Assembly (NCBI GenBank): GCA_029203165.1 | Contig: CP119308.1 | Location: 1,364,001 to 1,428,000, forward strand | Direction: 5' to 3' | Length of the DNA: 64,000 nucleotides | DNA from: Candidatus Microbacterium colombiense | Lineage (GTDB): Bacteria; Actinomycetota; Actinomycetes; Actinomycetales; Microbacteriaceae | In this document: positions 63,572 through 64,000 of the stretch, piece after piece | Layout: every line of letters begins with the position of its first letter | Numbering within the stretch: the stretch's first letter is position 1 | Notes under the pieces: generated by a model | Database searches by the model: none | What the model saw: the letters and a program-made list of their open reading frames with translations, nothing else | What the model was told of the DNA's origin: nothing | Position numbers and translations under genes: made by a program

Positions 63572-64000
63572 TCAGGCGTCCCCGAAGATCGCCGGCTCGA
63601 GCTCGGGCGTGTGCAGCGTGGTCGAGAGCAGGCGACCGTGGGCGCCGAACGTGAAGTGCGTCGGCACTTCGCCGCTCTCGTCGAGACCGAACAGCACGCC
63701 GTGCGAGCGGATGGCGTTGACGTCGCGGTGATCGGCGATCGTCACGGACGCGCACGGGATGACCTTCTCGCGCCACGCGAAGATGTAGATGCCGGGGCGT
63801 ACCTCCCACACGCTGTTCTCGTCGGTGTCGGCGAGGCCCCGCTCGGGGCCGGCCAGGCACTGCCACGAGTACCAGCGCGGCGACAGGTACACGTGCTCGT
63901 AGGCGTGCTCAGCGCTGTACACCCACTCGACGCGGCGTCCGATGAGCGTGGTCGTGGGCGCGGCTTCCGCCCCCGACACCTCGACCCCCTCGATCACTCC
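63572..64000 (-). CDS. MoaF-family protein, C-terminal part (runs off the window)
   Basis: The frame is open to the edge at 64000 (GGA-GTG-ATC on the minus strand), so the N-terminal domain is probably outside; a GTG at 63997 is not assumed to be the real start. Visible features are GRRVEWVYSAEHAYEHVYLS, WYSWQCLAGPERGLADTDEN and IYIFAWREKVIPCASVTIAD. These blocks match the C-terminal domain of MoaF, a lipocalin-like protein of unclear role, once linked to molybdenum cofactor. No moa gene is nearby. It is one base from the amidohydrolase. Confidence 0.7.
   Translation of the reverse strand, partial: GVIEGVEVSGAEAAPTTTLIGRRVEWVYSAEHAYEHVYLSPRWYSWQCLAGPERGLADTDENSVWEVRPGIYIFAWREKVIPCASVTIADHRDVNAIRSHGVLFGLDESGEVPTHFTFGAHGRLLSTTLHTPELEPAIFGDA

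Overview
The window is high-GC DNA with strong G/C preference at third codon positions, GTG starts, dense operons with 1-8 bp overlaps, and actinobacterial family members (LigB-like ATP-dependent ligase, WYL regulator, 13E12/DUF222 HNH protein, actinobacterial paa genes). This points to a soil- or plant-associated actinobacterium, most likely Microbacteriaceae (Microbacterium-like). That assignment is inference from protein style; no rRNA gene is present. No tRNA, rRNA, CRISPR array, prophage or IS element was seen, and no gene-free stretch exceeds about 230 bp.

Layout. 1-3788: ferric-siderophore uptake operon (end of a binding protein, two FecCD permeases, a siderophore-interacting reductase, an ATPase). 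3870-7082: a DcuA/B-type C4-dicarboxylate carrier, an N-formylglutamate-amidohydrolase-like protein and a DUF6882-like protein. 7131-15068: homoprotocatechuate (3,4-dihydroxyphenylacetate) meta-cleavage cluster, hpaI-hpaH-hpaD-hpaE-GntR-(FAH/RraA fusion) on the minus strand with a divergent MHS-type transporter. About 8743-12890 is riddled with frame breaks in every gene, while almost all other genes in the window are clean; this looks like a poor-quality sequence block. 15171-18348: IclR regulator with a tidy operator array, a 3-hydroxybenzoate/phenol-type flavin monooxygenase and a VOC protein. 18501-26936: PhzF-like protein, ThDP enzyme, a circularly permuted ATP-grasp / alpha-E / transglutaminase operon, a phosphoribosyltransferase and an ATP-dependent DNA ligase. 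26990-31551: paaG and paaABCDE. 31633-35778: hypothetical protein, RecQ-like helicase with a C-terminal PRTase-like motif, alpha/beta hydrolase, WYL regulator. 35819-44861: paaK, an aldehyde dehydrogenase, paaI-paaZ-paaH-paaF-paaJ and the TetR regulator. 44941-47601: AraC regulator and GMC oxidoreductase. 47704-52861: IclR regulator and a dihydroxyacetone phosphotransferase operon dhaK-dhaL-dhaM with a full-length Enzyme I fused to DhaM. 52889-57013: branched-chain-type 2-oxoacid dehydrogenase E1alpha-E1beta-E2 with a divergent Lrp regulator. 57171-64000: 13E12 HNH protein, second aldehyde dehydrogenase plus GMC oxidoreductase, YtcJ-like amidohydrolase, and a MoaF-like protein running off the edge.

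Together this is largely a catabolic island. Phenylacetate is activated by PaaK, epoxidised by PaaABCDE, isomerised by PaaG, ring-opened by PaaZ and beta-oxidised by PaaF/H/J. A shared 22-bp operator in front of paaA and paaJ links the two paa blocks to the adjacent TetR repressor. Homoprotocatechuate is cleaved to pyruvate plus succinate semialdehyde by the Hpa enzymes; no HpaBC hydroxylase and no classical HpaF were seen. Glycerol/dihydroxyacetone, branched-chain oxoacids and alcohols/aldehydes are served by the remaining modules. Items worth a second look are the FAH-RraA fusion that may replace HpaG, the DhaM-EI fusion, the repeated perfect inverted repeats between genes, and the frameshift block.
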